From: Aphelenchoides besseyi | Lineage: Eukaryota > Nematoda > Chromadorea > Rhabditida > Aphelenchoididae | Direction of reading: 5' to 3' | Assembly: GCA_024699855.1 (NCBI GenBank) | Contig: JAMPIQ010000001.1 | Location: 17,608,001 to 17,672,000 of the forward strand | DNA: 64,000 nucleotides | Part shown: piece by piece, positions 34,459-45,781 of the stretch | How the letters are laid out: every line of letters starts with the position of its first letter | Numbering within the stretch: the stretch's first letter is position 1 | Position numbers and translations under genes: made by a program | The notes under the pieces: generated by a model | What the model saw: only the letters and a program-made list of their open reading frames with translations | Told to the model about the DNA's origin: nothing | Database searches by the model: none

Positions 34459-34603
34459 TTTTGGATTTTGTTTTTGCCTATAACTTTTCGGATTCTGAAT
34501 CCGGGGAAAAATGGCCTACCATTTAGTGATCAGCACACTCAGACGCATCGATTGATACCAAATTCACTCGAATCGGGCTCGGACAAGTCGCAACCTTTCC
34601 TTG
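34459..34603 (+). repeat. Inverted body copy of the SINE-like element
   Basis: About 145 bases beginning TTTTGGATTTTGTTTTTGCC match the reverse complement of 34236-34091 with only a few mismatches. It lacks the tRNA-like head. The two arms, about 220 bases apart, could form a long hairpin in RNA crossing both. Confidence 0.9.
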
Positions 34604-36193
34604 TCAGCTTTCCGACGACTGTTGATTGCAAAACAGCCCGCCGATGTTTTTTGTTATGAGAATCGAAGAAAAAACAATAATCCCGTCTACTGCCCTACCG
34701 CTGTGTTGTTGTTTCCCCCTTCAACCCGTCGACGTCTTATCCCTTCCGATCTTCGACTTAACACTCGCGAAAGATTCGGCTCTAAAATAACCGAACTGCT
34801 TCGACCACATCAATGGTTTTTGGTCTTCGTGAAGCCAATTAAACAAAACGAAATAAACAATCCGAAGAGATGTGGCCTTTGAGCAAACCTTTTTGTTTGT
34901 TTCCGACATTCCCAACGTTCCGGAACGATGAGTTACGATCGCTGATGAATTGGCAGCTAAAATCGAGAAAACTTGAAATTTTAATGGCGAACGTTTCGAA
35001 GCTCCAACGAGCAGGTCGTTTGCTTTCGCAAACGCAGTGGAATGGAGGGTTCTTTCGGGAACAAAAAACAACGAGACCGATTGATTCACGGACAAAAACA
35101 AGTCGAATGGGTTTTGAAAGAAAAACAGAAAGGTTAAGGTGATTTATTGTGTGGTGGAATCGGTATGACTGACCGGTTTCTTTTGAATTCACAAAGTGAC
35201 ATTCGAAGTGAAATTGAGAGATTGCCCCCCAAACAAGTCAAGAGTCAACAGGAAGCTTTTACTTGGACTGCTGGTTGTTGACATGCAAATCGAATTCTAT
35301 TTGCTGTAGGTGTCCGAAACAATCTGATAGGTCAAGGATCTCCGACTGACGTCTAACTTGCAGTCGAACCGATTAAATGACACATCTCCAAGAAACTGAT
35401 GTTGAATAGAAATTTTTTGTGGTTTTGAAATTTCCATGACGACAAAAACGTTTGTCGCCGTTGAGTCAGTTTCTGTGGACGAGTGTTGAGTAATGATTGT
35501 TTGACTAACGTTTGGAAGTCGTCATTGTTTGAGGGGCCAAAACGGCCGTTCAGTGATCTTCGATTCGAATTTTGTGTTTGTCAACGATTTTGAAGAACTT
35601 AAGAGACGTAAACTTCTTAACGCTACGAATGGATTCAATTGAGAAGGTCTTCGATGGTTGTTGTGCAAATAGGAAATGTCGTAGCGGAGGAGTTCAATGC
35701 GTGGGCCACGTCATTGAACGGCAATCAACGAGTTTTTGGAAACATGTGATTGATGCAAAAGGAAAGACCGTTGATAAGCAAGTTGTTTACGTCAAGAGAA
35801 GAATCTTAAGAGCTGAGAACGGGATCCACGGTCACATGATTCGATTTTAATGGCCGTCGTAAACCATGAAAACAATGAAGCAACTTTCGAACATTCTAAT
35901 GGCATTTCTAATTAAGACGCATTGATTTTGTGAACGCGATTTTTATAAGAAGGTGATAAAATTCGACTTTAGGTGCTGCACCTTTGGAAGGTACGATTCC
36001 GACTATCTCTCCGCCCATCTGAAGCACAAACAAAGCTGCCAAAAGTTGAATATAAGCACGGCTCAGACTGACTCTAACATCAAGCACTTCGAATCCTTTG
36101 CTTTCCATCTTCTCATCAAACACTCACAAGTAAGTTCGAGAGCTTACAGTCAAATGGCTGTCATTGGAATTAACTGGTAATCGCTCGATTTTC
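34604..36193. other. Intergenic, no gene recognised
   Basis: Overlapping open frames on both strands at 34721-35192 and one at 35572-35850 (plus) have no family motif. A minus-strand frame at 36123-35908 (MESKGFEVLDVRVSLSRAYI) has some protein-like character but no splice support. Confidence 0.45.
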
Positions 36194-36202
36194 AGACCAA
36201 CA

Positions 36203-36430
36203 ATGTCGGGACATCACGAAGTTTGTTTGAAAGCTCATAACCTTTTTACATTGTTCTTTTCTTTATAGCACGGTCATGAACACGGACACCACGATTCGCA
36301 TGGCCATGAACACGGACACTCGGCTCACGTTGTAGCACCACATCACGATGCGCACCATGACTCGCATCACGATGCACATCACGATTCGCACCACGACTCC
36401 CATGGACATCATGATTCCCATCATCATTGA
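36203..36430 (+). CDS. Histidine-rich mini-protein, likely metal-binding
   Basis: 59 residues in two exons: MSGHHE, an intron (GTTTGTTTG to CTTTATAG), then HGHEHGHHDSHGHEHGHSAH and repeated HHDS/HHDA units, ending HHH stop. About 28 of 59 residues are histidine, the rest mainly Gly, Asp, Ser, Glu and Ala. A TTTTCAG splice site ends 7 bases before the ATG (36195), suggesting trans-splicing. Such sequences chelate Zn, Cu, Ni or Cd; this is inferred from composition. There is no signal peptide, so it is probably cytosolic. Confidence 0.75.
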
Positions 36431-36506
36431 TCCGTGTAAATGTTGTACGAAATACATAAATGTTAAAATAAAGTATTTTAATCCAAAAGAACAACAAACA
36501 AGTGGA

Positions 36507-37456
36507 TCAAACGGTTTTTTCGATTACATAGCCGTGGGTACCGCCGTTCTTTCCCCATCCACGACTTTCTGTGTGCCAAATCAAGACCTCTTGATTGGTG
36601 CCCATCGTTTTTATTTTGGATTGATTGAACAACTTCAGAATACAAGGTACGACTTTTGGCGCGTTTTTCTGAAACCTACCGAGTGAATCGAGAACCTGTA
36701 AATGAACAGACCTTAAGCATACATTGACGTTCCTTCTGAGGTCTAAATTGAAACCATTAGGAAGATCAATAAATGATTACTTGGCGTTGAGTAATAAACT
36801 CAGACGAATAGCGAAACCAGAAACATGGACGGGAATTGAACTGCGCATTTCGGCAATCGAAATCTCAGCATCTTCGGCTTTTGTGTGATTCTTTCCATCC
36901 ACCAAACCCACGGGCCAAATTCCAATCGAATCGACTCTACGGACAAGTGAATCGAAGAACCGCAGGTCGTACGAGGTTTCGGCGTCGGCGAAAAGAACAA
37001 TCGAATCTTTAGCGTAGTCGTTGACATTTTTGCGTATTCTCTTCACCGCCGTCCATCGAATTGACCATGAAGCTAAACCAGAGAATGAAAACGAAAGTTC
37101 TGCTTACAAATTAGCTCTCGGTTCTGTTGATAAGTGAGATATTCGTGTGGAATACGAGATCGTTTCAATAGACGCTCGACGGCAGGAACTTTTGTAGTTC
37201 CATTCTCGACTACAATCCAACGAACGTTCTTAATGTGCATCAGCGTTTGGGAGAATCTAAAACACACGTCGAGAATTGAAAGGTTGAGGATCGACCTCAT
37301 TAAATCCGCTAATCGTTCCATTTGGCGATTGGTGGCCGTGATCACAACGATCGTCCTATTTCGATTGTCGCGGTTGTAAAGCACGAAGATCGATGAGATC
37401 AAAAGAACGATCACAAACAAACATTTCAGCTGACTTTTACGTTTTCGAATCTCCAT
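36507..37456 (-). CDS. Beta-1,3-glucuronosyltransferase-like (GT43) type II membrane enzyme
   Basis: GT43 enzymes add glucuronic acid to galactose in the Golgi, for example to complete the proteoglycan linker. The start MEIRKRKSQLKCLFVIVLLI shows a short basic tail plus signal anchor. Then IVVITATNRQMERLADLMRS (ITPTYxRxxQxxxLxRL region), NVRWIVVENGTTKVPAVERL (WLVVED region), FADAETSYDLRFFDS, SIGIWPVGLVDG (VxxWPVAxVGG), VSGFAIRLSLLL (DMAGFAVN region), and VLIWHTESRG near the C terminus. The metal-binding DDD of the family reads DAE here, and the usual acceptor-site glutamate region (GGFxES) was not found with confidence between 36770 and 36660, where exon borders are uncertain. Activity is therefore open. 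Confidence 0.8.
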
Positions 37457-37926
37457 TTCACGTGGCCATGAATGTTTTTTATGTTCGTTTCTTCGCGTTT
37501 ATTGTTTTTGCTTTGCGATTCATTTTCGTGGCGAAAAGACCCACTTGTTGTTCGATGAAACGTGTGGGATTAAGAGGACGATTGTTTGAATGGAACTAAT
37601 GGAATGAGTTTGGCGGGTTGTTCATCGACAAACAACTTCAAGCGCCCGAAAAACGTGCAGTAAATGGAAGTTGGCGGGCGAACCTGTGAACTCTTGTTAA
37701 TTTGCTGGACGATCGTTTTACTGCAGAAAACGGGTCGCTGAAGAGCTTGCGCAGAAGCGAGTGCGGGAGTGGAAAGTTGGCGCGACGATACGAAAAGCGC
37801 AGTAAACAAAATGGGCGGCGTTTGAGGCATCGATCATAGGACAGTTTCCTGGTCCGGTTCTTGGGCCCGCCAACCGGTCCACTGTGGTGGCGCAGTAAAA
37901 TTACTGCACTCCGAGAATAGCAGGCA

Positions 37927-37934
37927 TATAAAAG
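37927..37934 (+). promoter_or_regulatory. TATA box of the cuticle collagen gene
   Basis: TATAAAAG, about 110 bases upstream of the collagen ATG; part of the interval is a 5' UTR intron (GTAAACTG at 37991 to TTTAG at 38035). Confidence 0.55.
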
Positions 37935-38036
37935 TGGAAGACCGAGAAGGGAAACAGCAAGACGAGCCAATTCGCCTCATCAGTTCACAAGGTAAACTGA
38001 GAAGTGCAATTAGTTCTTAAGTGAATTGACTTTAGA

Positions 38037-39785
38037 ATGAGTGCTAAATTTGCTGTTCAGTTGGCGAGTGCCGGATCGGCGGCTGCGGTCGTCTTGGCGA
38101 TCTTTGCATCCGTTTGGATTGTTCAAGACATCAACTCATTGTACCGTGAAGTGATGAACGAAATGGACGAATTCCGAGATCTTTCCAATCAAGCTTGGGA
38201 TGGGTAAGCCAAAATGAAGTGATCTTCAACTCGCAATTGAATGTTCAGAATGCTCACCTTCAATGTTGCACACAATCGTGAAGCTCGTCACGTGCGTCGT
38301 CAATCTTACGCTCAAGCCGGTGGCTACAGCGGTGGAGGCGGTTATGCTCAAGCTCCTCAACAACACGGCGGCTACAGCGCTCAACAAACCGGAGGCTATG
38401 GAGCTCAACAAAACTATGGAGCTTCTCAATCTTATCATCAACAAGCTCCTCATGTTGCTGCTACTCACTCAACCGGTGGACATCAATACCAACAACAACA
38501 CACGGCAGCTACCGGCGGTCATCAACGCTCTCAATCGCAACATCAATGTCCTCCCGGTCCTCCAGGTCCACCGTTTGTTGTTGTGTTTGAATCGAAGTCT
38601 TAATTGCTCTTATTTAGCGGTCAACCCGGTATTCCCGGAGAGGACGGTTTGGCTGGAGGCAAGTTGAGATTAAAGGACTTCAGTTAATCTCGGTGTTTAG
38701 AACCCGGACGTGCTGGTGGTGCTGGAGCTTCGCAAATTGGCAGCGGATACGAAAGCCGTGGTGGTTGTGTTTCTTGCCCCGCCGGACCTCCGTAAGCTGT
38801 GCACCGTATTTCTTGCCTAATCGATTGATTTCAGCGGTCCTCCAGGACCTGATGGACCACCAGTATTGTTTTCTATTAAAGTATGTGATTCAACACAATC
38901 ATTTTAGGGCCCAGCTGGACCAAACGGTGATGATGGAGCCCCTGGAGCTGTAAGTTTGAAGCATTAAGGTCGTTCATCATCGTTTGTCCTTTAGCCCGGA
39001 AATGGCGGCGGTGCTGGAACTCCCGGTTAGTTTAGAAGATGAATGGAGTAGTCAATAAGTCAAATTGAAGGTCCTCCTGGTGATGCAGGCGCTCCCGGAC
39101 CAGCTGGTAAGATTTTATTCGGGTTGCAAGCAATTACCGTTGATCTAATTTAGGTGCTCCTGGACAACCCGGTATTTGATTTCTAGTCCCCGTGTTTGTG
39201 TTAATGTTCAATTTGAAGGTCAACCCGGTGCTCCCGGTACTCGATCCACTTCTCAACCTGGACCAAAAGGACCTCCAGGGTTAGTTTCCCAATCGAATGA
39301 GCCCACTAATTGTTCGATTTAAGCCCCGCTGGCCCTCCTGGATCTCCAGGACGTAAATTCGATCAAAATTGAATTCGCCCTTTACATTCATGTTTCAGAA
39401 CCAGGACAATCGAATGGCGTTGGTGCTCCAGGACCAGCAGGTCCAGCGTAAGTTTTCCTTTCACTCTTCATTTGACTAATCATTTTTAATATTCAGCGGT
39501 CCACCCGGTCAACCAGGTTGAACTTGATTGTGTCGATGTGAAGGTAATAATCGCTATTTGAAGGTCAACCGGGACAAGCAGGATCGCCTGGACGTGAGTT
39601 GAACCGAATTGAAGCATCTTATTTGCACTTGTATTCTAGAACCGGGATCCTCTGGGCAACACGGTGGCGATGCTGCTTACTGTCCATGTCCCAGCCGCTC
39701 TTCGAATGCTCCAGTTACAGGCGGCCAACAACAAGGCGGCTATCGTGGTGTTGCTCGTTTTGCATCACGACGTGTCAAAGCTTAA
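38037..39785 (+). CDS. Cuticle collagen
   Basis: Secreted cuticle structural protein. Starts MSAKFAVQLASAGSAAAVVL with an N-terminal membrane segment (AIFASVWIVQDINSLYREV), then a processing site RHVRR and a Gln/Tyr/Gly-rich spacer (QAGGYSGGGGYAQAPQQHGG). Gly-X-Y blocks follow over about a dozen small exons (CPPGPPGPP, CVSCPAGPPGP, GPAGPNGDDGAPGA, GPPGDAGAPGPAG) flanked by cysteines, ending DAAYCPCPSRSS and a basic tail RFASRRVKA. Cuticle collagens normally have few introns; here there are many, and some exons are tiny, for example 39154-39171 (18 bases, two Gly-X-Y triplets). The layout is the standard nematode collagen order. Confidence 0.95.
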
Positions 39786-40234
39786 AAGTCTTTAATTCAC
39801 AACTTCTGTTACTTCAAACAATAAAATTGACCAATCAAATTTGTCCTCTCTGTTGAATAATCTTTTGAAGTTGAATCAAATACCAACATGAAATAGAAGT
39901 TGGATAGTGGGTCTATTTGCAATCATGAGAAGATGACTTTTATGCAGCAGGACATGAAGCTGCTGATCATCCGGACTTCAACGTTCACTTCTCAGTGGAC
40001 TCCAAGTGAATGGCGACTACAAGAACTTTAGTTGAGTGATTGAGGGTACAACAATAAAACTTCTAAGGATATTAACGGTTTGTGTTCAACTTCGATCTTC
40101 TCAACCGGTGAACTGATTGATTTCTCGTTAGCACTACTCATTAAAATAGTTGTCGTTGATTACTACTGCAAATTGCAGCGATTAAAGTCAATTACCGTTG
40201 TTGTTATGGTCAACTCCAGAGAACTCAATTTCTG
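39786..40234. other. 3' flank of collagen, no gene recognised
   Basis: An AATAAA-like signal follows the stop (ACAATAAAATTG near 39819). No other feature is supported. Confidence 0.5.
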
Positions 40235-40663
40235 AGTATGTTTTCGATTCGAATTCTGCTCTCGATCAACTTCTATCCTCCAAACTCTCAAGACAATGAT
40301 CTTTTACTCTCATTAACATCCGATTCAAATTACAGTTGACCAACATCAGTGTGAAGAGCTGCACAAACTTTTGCAATTTCGGACGATTTTTGACAGATTG
40401 TTCGGCTTTGAAGGGCTCTCATTTCTCTCTCAGTTGTCCAGTAGCTACAAGTGTGGACATAGTGAAGAGCTAGTTTTTTGGCTTTGTATTGATATAAAAT
40501 GAGCACTAGTTGTCGTGAGAATCTCCGAACTACATCGATTTGCGCGATGGACGTGCTATACAAGGGAACGGGGGTGTTGTGTATTTTAGCTTGTTGGCTG
40601 ATCGGATTCTGTTGATATTCATAGGGTTTTGAGTTCATCAGTAGTGTTTGTTGTTTTGTTAAT
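40235..40663 (+). repeat. Dispersed repeat R1, copy B (3' truncated)
   Basis: Aligns with copy A from its 5' third through the CTATACAAGGGAACGGGGG block and GCTTGTTGGCTGATCGGATT, then diverges after about 40660. One G shorter in the G-run than the other copies. A minus-strand open frame of 102 codons here is not kept in other copies. Confidence 0.85.
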
Positions 40664-40784
40664 TCTACCTTTCTACAGTCAATGGGTCTCGAGTTGCTGT
40701 AAAAGGTAGTTGGTCGCTCTCATAAGTTGTCTTTTGCTTAACCATCTTGTGATTAATTGGTTGTCTATTTAACGTGTTCAATTA

Positions 40785-40905
40785 GTAATTTTATAATTGC
40801 ATTTAAGATCCATGCAAATAACCTTTTTGAAGATTGATTTCAAAGCGTTTGATAGTCAATTAAAGGTACTCGAGTTTGAGCTAATGCTGAGTATGTTTAT
40901 TGTTG
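40785..40905 (+). repeat. Partial R1 5' fragment
   Basis: ATAATTGCATTTAAGATCCA and the following GTCAATTAAAGGTACTCGAG resemble the first 110 bases of copies A and D (9160-9260, 62580-62640). It lies downstream of copy B, so it may be the start of a second, mostly lost copy. Confidence 0.55.
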
Positions 40906-41775
40906 GTTGCTTTGTGATGGGTGCTCGTAAGGCAGCGAGATTCGTGTTTATGTATTTCCAACAACATGCTCAACAGTCTAGGAATGTAAATAGAAGATGG
41001 AAATTTTAACATCTTGAACTAAATTCCAAAGAATTTCGTTAATCGGCTCTTGTCGAAAAGTTCGATGTTCATTTTCCATTTGAAGCTCGTCGGCCAAGTG
41101 ATTACAAAGATTATTGGATTGCAGGTGATAAACTCGTTTACAAAAACCTTTAGTGACTGAAATCGTTTGTCGAGATCAACGGACAAACTCGATGACCGTA
41201 AAGTTCACTGGAACATGACGAGACGAATGGAAGTGAAGTCTGTTGTTAACCTTCGCTTCCTTCCAAGAGCTTCTTTGCGTTCGAATTTTGTTTGTTGTTG
41301 AATGTGCTTTTGCAATTTATTTCATTGCGATTGTCGATTCGATTGTTTCACAAATCGCATCTTTCGGCTGGTCACGAAAATGCTCCGAAAACAAATTTGT
41401 GCGGAAAGCCTTCGAAACAAGAACGTGAAATCGGCAATTTCTCGGTCACATTGTTTGAAGACTTTTCGGACTCATAATCTGGAAGCGTTTGGATCAAAAA
41501 GGTTCTCGCAAAGAACCAAACCGACAACGCTTTCGCACGATCATCGGCAAACGGAACGCCAATCGAAAATCGACGTTTGTAATCGAGGGCTCGAGCCCAT
41601 GACTCGCATTCCACTCGCCAAACTTTACCGTAGAATCGCCCATCGCTTTGGGGTCATCGATGGGGTCGGCGAGAGAACAGCCGCCGATCTTCTCAGCCGT
41701 TTTTTTCGATCGTGCGTGTTTGCCATCTCCTTCTCCGTTGACTTCTTTGTTCAGGTTCCCCACCGACCAACGAGC
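40906..41775. other. Interval upstream of Argonaute
   Basis: Overlapping open frames on both strands (41302-41916) are shadows without motifs. A CTTTGTTCAG splice acceptor ends at 41754, 21 bases before the Argonaute ATG; the frame upstream of it could be a 5' UTR or trans-splice outron. Confidence 0.45.
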
Positions 41776-44700
41776 ATGTCGTTTGCCACCAATGATATGC
41801 GAGAAGCTTTGCCTTCTGAGCAACGTGCCGGAACGAAATACGAAGACGCGTGCCGTGACTACTTGTCCGAGAAGAAAGTAAGTTTTCGAATGCCGATTGC
41901 ATTGTCTAATTTCCATTTGTTTTCAGATTCACGAAGGTGGCGTCAAGATCGAGAATCGTCCCGCGCCGTCTCCGCAGCGCAGCAACAATGTGATGGTGAA
42001 GACGAACATGTTCCGTTCGGTTGTCAACAAGATCATTCCGATCTATGAGTACAAAGTGAAGATGAGTGGCCGAAGAAACGACAAAAGTGAATGGAGCGAA
42101 ATTTCCGAAGGATCAACTAATGAGTAAGTTTCAAGTTTTCGATTACTTTTTCGTTGTTATTTTTCAGCTACTTCAACATGGAGCGTCGTGAGGCGTGTCG
42201 TCATCTGTACGTCACCGCCCGTCTGTACATTCCGGAATTCAAAGACGCTGAGACTTGCTTCTACTTTGATGGACGTTCGACTTTGTACTCCGTCAACAAA
42301 ATCAACAGATCGGTGAGTTTGTTTGATTCAAAACGTTGATCTCATGATTGTGACGTTTCAGGTGATTTCGTTGCAGTTAAACCGTGAACAAATCATCGCT
42401 GGCGCCGGTTTGGAAACGACAAGAGTCGCTGACATGGTTGTTCTTCGCGGTTACAACGAGTTCATGGTCGAGATCAGCAAAGTGAGTGATGGCGAAACCG
42501 AGAACTTCACGACTGACATCTCGACTCTTCTTGACGACGAAAGTATGGAGATTACAAATCCGCAGTTCGTTCGCTTCTTGGACGTTGCGACGTCGCAATT
42601 TGTCATGGAAGATCGTGAGAATCACATTTCGTTCCCGAACGGCATCACTTACTTCGCAAATCCTGAAAACAGCGGGTACAGGCTCGAAGAACTTCAACAC
42701 GAACACGGCATTTACTTTGCTCCGGGCGTCTCCAAAAGTGCTCGGTTGATTCAAGAGCAAAACGACAAGGTGAAATCGGCAATTGTCGTTCAGCGTAAGT
42801 GTCACAGGTAATCGATCGATTAATTCTTTTTAATTTTTCAGCCAAGTTGTCACCCTTTCACAACGTTCAAAGCGTCGCCGAGAAGGTTCGAGATATCCTC
42901 GATGAACGGGCCATTCTGCCGAACATTCGTGGTCTCTACGTAAGTTCCAAAACAAGTTTCATTCGCAAATTAAAGTCATGACTTTTTTCAGGTCTATCCG
43001 GTTCATCTCTTCTATCGCGAGAATCGACCAGTGCTTCGACCGTTCAAGATCGCTGGTTTGGGTCCATCAGCAAACGAACTTAAATTCGAATACCAGGGTC
43101 AAACAATTACGGTCGCCCAGTACTTTGAGAAAGTTCATGGTCACATGCTCAAGTAAGTCGATAAAGAGGTTGTCAAATTTAATTATTTGAATTTTAGATT
43201 GCCGTTTTTGCCGACGGTTGAGTGCAAACAACAGGATAAGAGCAAAATTTACTACCCGATGGAAGTGTGCGAGATTCTCGACAATCAACGTGCGACGAGT
43301 TCTCAAGTTGTTGATCGATTGGTTGAGGTAAGAGAACGCCGGTTAATTCGAGGTTCGAATTATTTTTATTCAGTTGGCCGCTATCACACCAAACGTCTTG
43401 GATGGAAGAATTCGTCGATGCGCTGAATTGTTGAATTTGAACAACGAGTACATGAAGAATGCTCAAATCAACGTCGATAAGGACCAAATTCAGGTAATCA
43501 AATACAACAATTAATCTGTAATTGTGATTCTTATCTCCAGATCGATGCGCCTCTTTTGCCAAGGCCGACGTTGTGTTATTCTGGTAATAATACCACGCAG
43601 CTCGACTATCAAAATGGCACTTGGCCGACTCGTAGCTGCAGTTACGTCAAAACTGAACCTAGTGCTGTTTGGGCTCTTTACAGTCAAGACGAAAAGATTG
43701 CTACTAAAAATGAAATGCAGTGAGTCGAATTGCTCTTTTAACCATTTTACCCATTGATTTACAGGAAGTTTGTTAGCGTTTTGCTTCAATCGTCCAGATG
43801 GAAGAATATGAATCTGTCTAAGCCAGCGGAGATCGCGGTTTTGAATAAGACAAACACGTTGAAAGAACGCATTCAAGCGGCACAAGAACACGAATGCAAG
43901 TTCATCATGCTTATTACCATCAACAAAAACGACAAGGAGATTCACGAGTCGTTGAAATCGTACGAACAACAATACGGAGTGGTGAGTTCGCGATTGGAAA
44001 TGGATTTGATAGTCGCATTGTTTCAGGTCACTCAAAATGTTACAAAGAAAATTTTTATCGAAGTTTCGAGCGGAACAAAAAAGAATACGACCGAGAACAT
44101 TCTGAACAAGATGAACATGAAAATGGGCGGATTGAACTACACGGTCTCACCAGACGGAATTCAATTGAACACAAGCGATTTGATTATCGGCTTGGCTATC
44201 GGTCATCCAGCCGGTGGTATTGGCGAGTTGAACAGCAGTAGTTCGACACCTTCAGTTCTCGGAGTAGGTGAAAGGAATTAATGGCAATCGCTAATTCGTG
44301 ACCTCCATTTCAGTACTCAGCCAACGATGGAAAGCAACCTTCGGAGTTCATTGGAGATTTCTTCTATCAACCTGCGACACGTGGTGCGCATTTGAAAACG
44401 TTGCATCAACTGATCATCGATGTGGTTGTACGTTACATGAATGCTCACCATAACAAAGCACCACAACGCATCATCGTCTACCAAAATGGCGTTTCTGAAG
44501 GCGACTACGCATCGGTTAGTTTACGTTCCAATTGAAATCCTTCAACTTTGTTTAGATTCTTCGTTTCGTTGTTCCGACAATTCGTCACGCAGTTGCAGAG
44601 TATTATGGCAATACGCCAAAGATTCCATTGACGTTCGTCGTTTGCTCGCGTCTTCACAACACTCGTTTCTATCCATCGAAATTGTCGTCGTCGTCTAAAA

Positions 44701-45138
44701 AAGCAAAGGAACAATGCTTACCAACTGGAGTTGTGATCGACAAATACGTTACGAATGTCTTGTATCCGGAATTCTATTTGGCTTCGCATTACGCGCTTAA
44801 AGGAACGGCCAAGTACCCGCGCTACACGATTCTCTACAACGCTTCAAAGATGAGCATGGACGAGCTGCAACGTTTGAGTCATGCACTTTGTTTTGCTCAT
44901 CAAATCATTAACTCTCCAATTTCTGCGCCGGCTCCAGTCAAGATCGCCGAAGAATACGCGAAACGTGGTCGAAATTTGTTTAATGCTCGTGCGAAGTGAT
45001 TTTTTCGACTTCACGAAATCAACTAAACGATTCGCTTTCAGCCCAGAAACCCCGAAGGTCGGTGGAGATCCTGAAGCTCTTACGAATCTTCTCAGTTACA
45101 AAAAGCTCGGAATCCGTGATTATCGAGTCAACGCTTAA
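41776..45138 (+). CDS. Argonaute, nematode WAGO-type, catalytic residues lost
   Basis: Binds small RNAs and silences targets. About 900-950 residues over some 14 exons. Start MSFATNDMREALPSEQRAGT. N domain (NNVMVKTNMFRSVVNKIIPI, EACRHLYVTARLYIPEFKD), PAZ (VAQYFEKVHGHML, LPFLPTVECKQQDK, YYPMEVCEIL), MID, then PIWI with SDLIIGLAIGHPAGG, RIIVYQNGVSEGDYAS, PLTFVVCSRLHNTRFYP, GVVIDKYVTNVLYPEFYLAS and APVKIAEEYAKRGRNLF. Slicer Argonautes have DVTHP, YRDGVSEG and a histidine in the AYYAHL-type motif; here these read AIGHP, YQNGVSEG and Lys, so slicing is not expected. That pattern is typical of nematode WAGOs, which bind secondary 22G siRNAs. A splice acceptor 21 bases before the ATG suggests trans-splicing. 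Confidence 0.96.
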
Positions 45139-45781
45139 ACCTCTCTATATTCTATAATTCAATAATTAATCATGCAATTATCTCATATTATCTCATGTAT
45201 TCTCGCAATCTTTGTACTCGTTAGTCATGTTTTATATCTTGTTTTACTCAAAGTAAATGACGATGTACATTCCGGAATGATGTTTTGAAAAACGAAAACA
45301 ATGATTGTTGCCAATGAACACCTGCAAACCATTGTTTGTGTCTTTTGGTTTGCTGTGGAGCTCCAAAGGTCACGAGACGATCGTCGTTGTTTTGTTCGGC
45401 AGCAAAAAGCGGAGAACGCGGAGTGAGAAAGTCGAAGGTGTTTGTTGTTCCGCACAATCGTTTGGTTGCGTGATTTGAATTCGAAAGCTCTTTTCAACAA
45501 ACATGTCGATTGGAAACGGAAGACCTTCAAAAAGCATTTGAACGCTCAAAATACGCAACAACAATTCAATTCGTTGCGAACTTCAAGTCAACAGTGAAAT
45601 AAAAAGTTTGAAACAAAAAGTAACTTCAACTAATGGCTTGGATCTCAAGCAACAAGTAACGTGGGCCAGGAAGTGGATTTGCTGTTGAGTACAATTCTGA
45701 ATCCATCTAATTGTATTCTTTGCATTATAATTAGCAAGCCGAAGAAGTCATTCGTCTTCACGAGATCGTTTACTCGGAAGT
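45139..45781. other. Intergenic, no gene recognised
   Basis: Minus-strand open frames at 45225-45564 carry no motif. This interval separates the Argonaute 3' end from the GH16 gene and should hold the GH16 promoter. Confidence 0.5.

Noticed and set aside
36246..36497. Minus-strand open frame over the His-rich gene (Met/Val-rich)
   Set aside because: It is the reverse-strand shadow of the CAY-rich histidine codons.
40330..40638. 102-codon minus-strand open frame across repeat R1 copy B
   Set aside because: Other copies of the repeat have an extra G in the G-run and in-frame stops, so the frame is chance.
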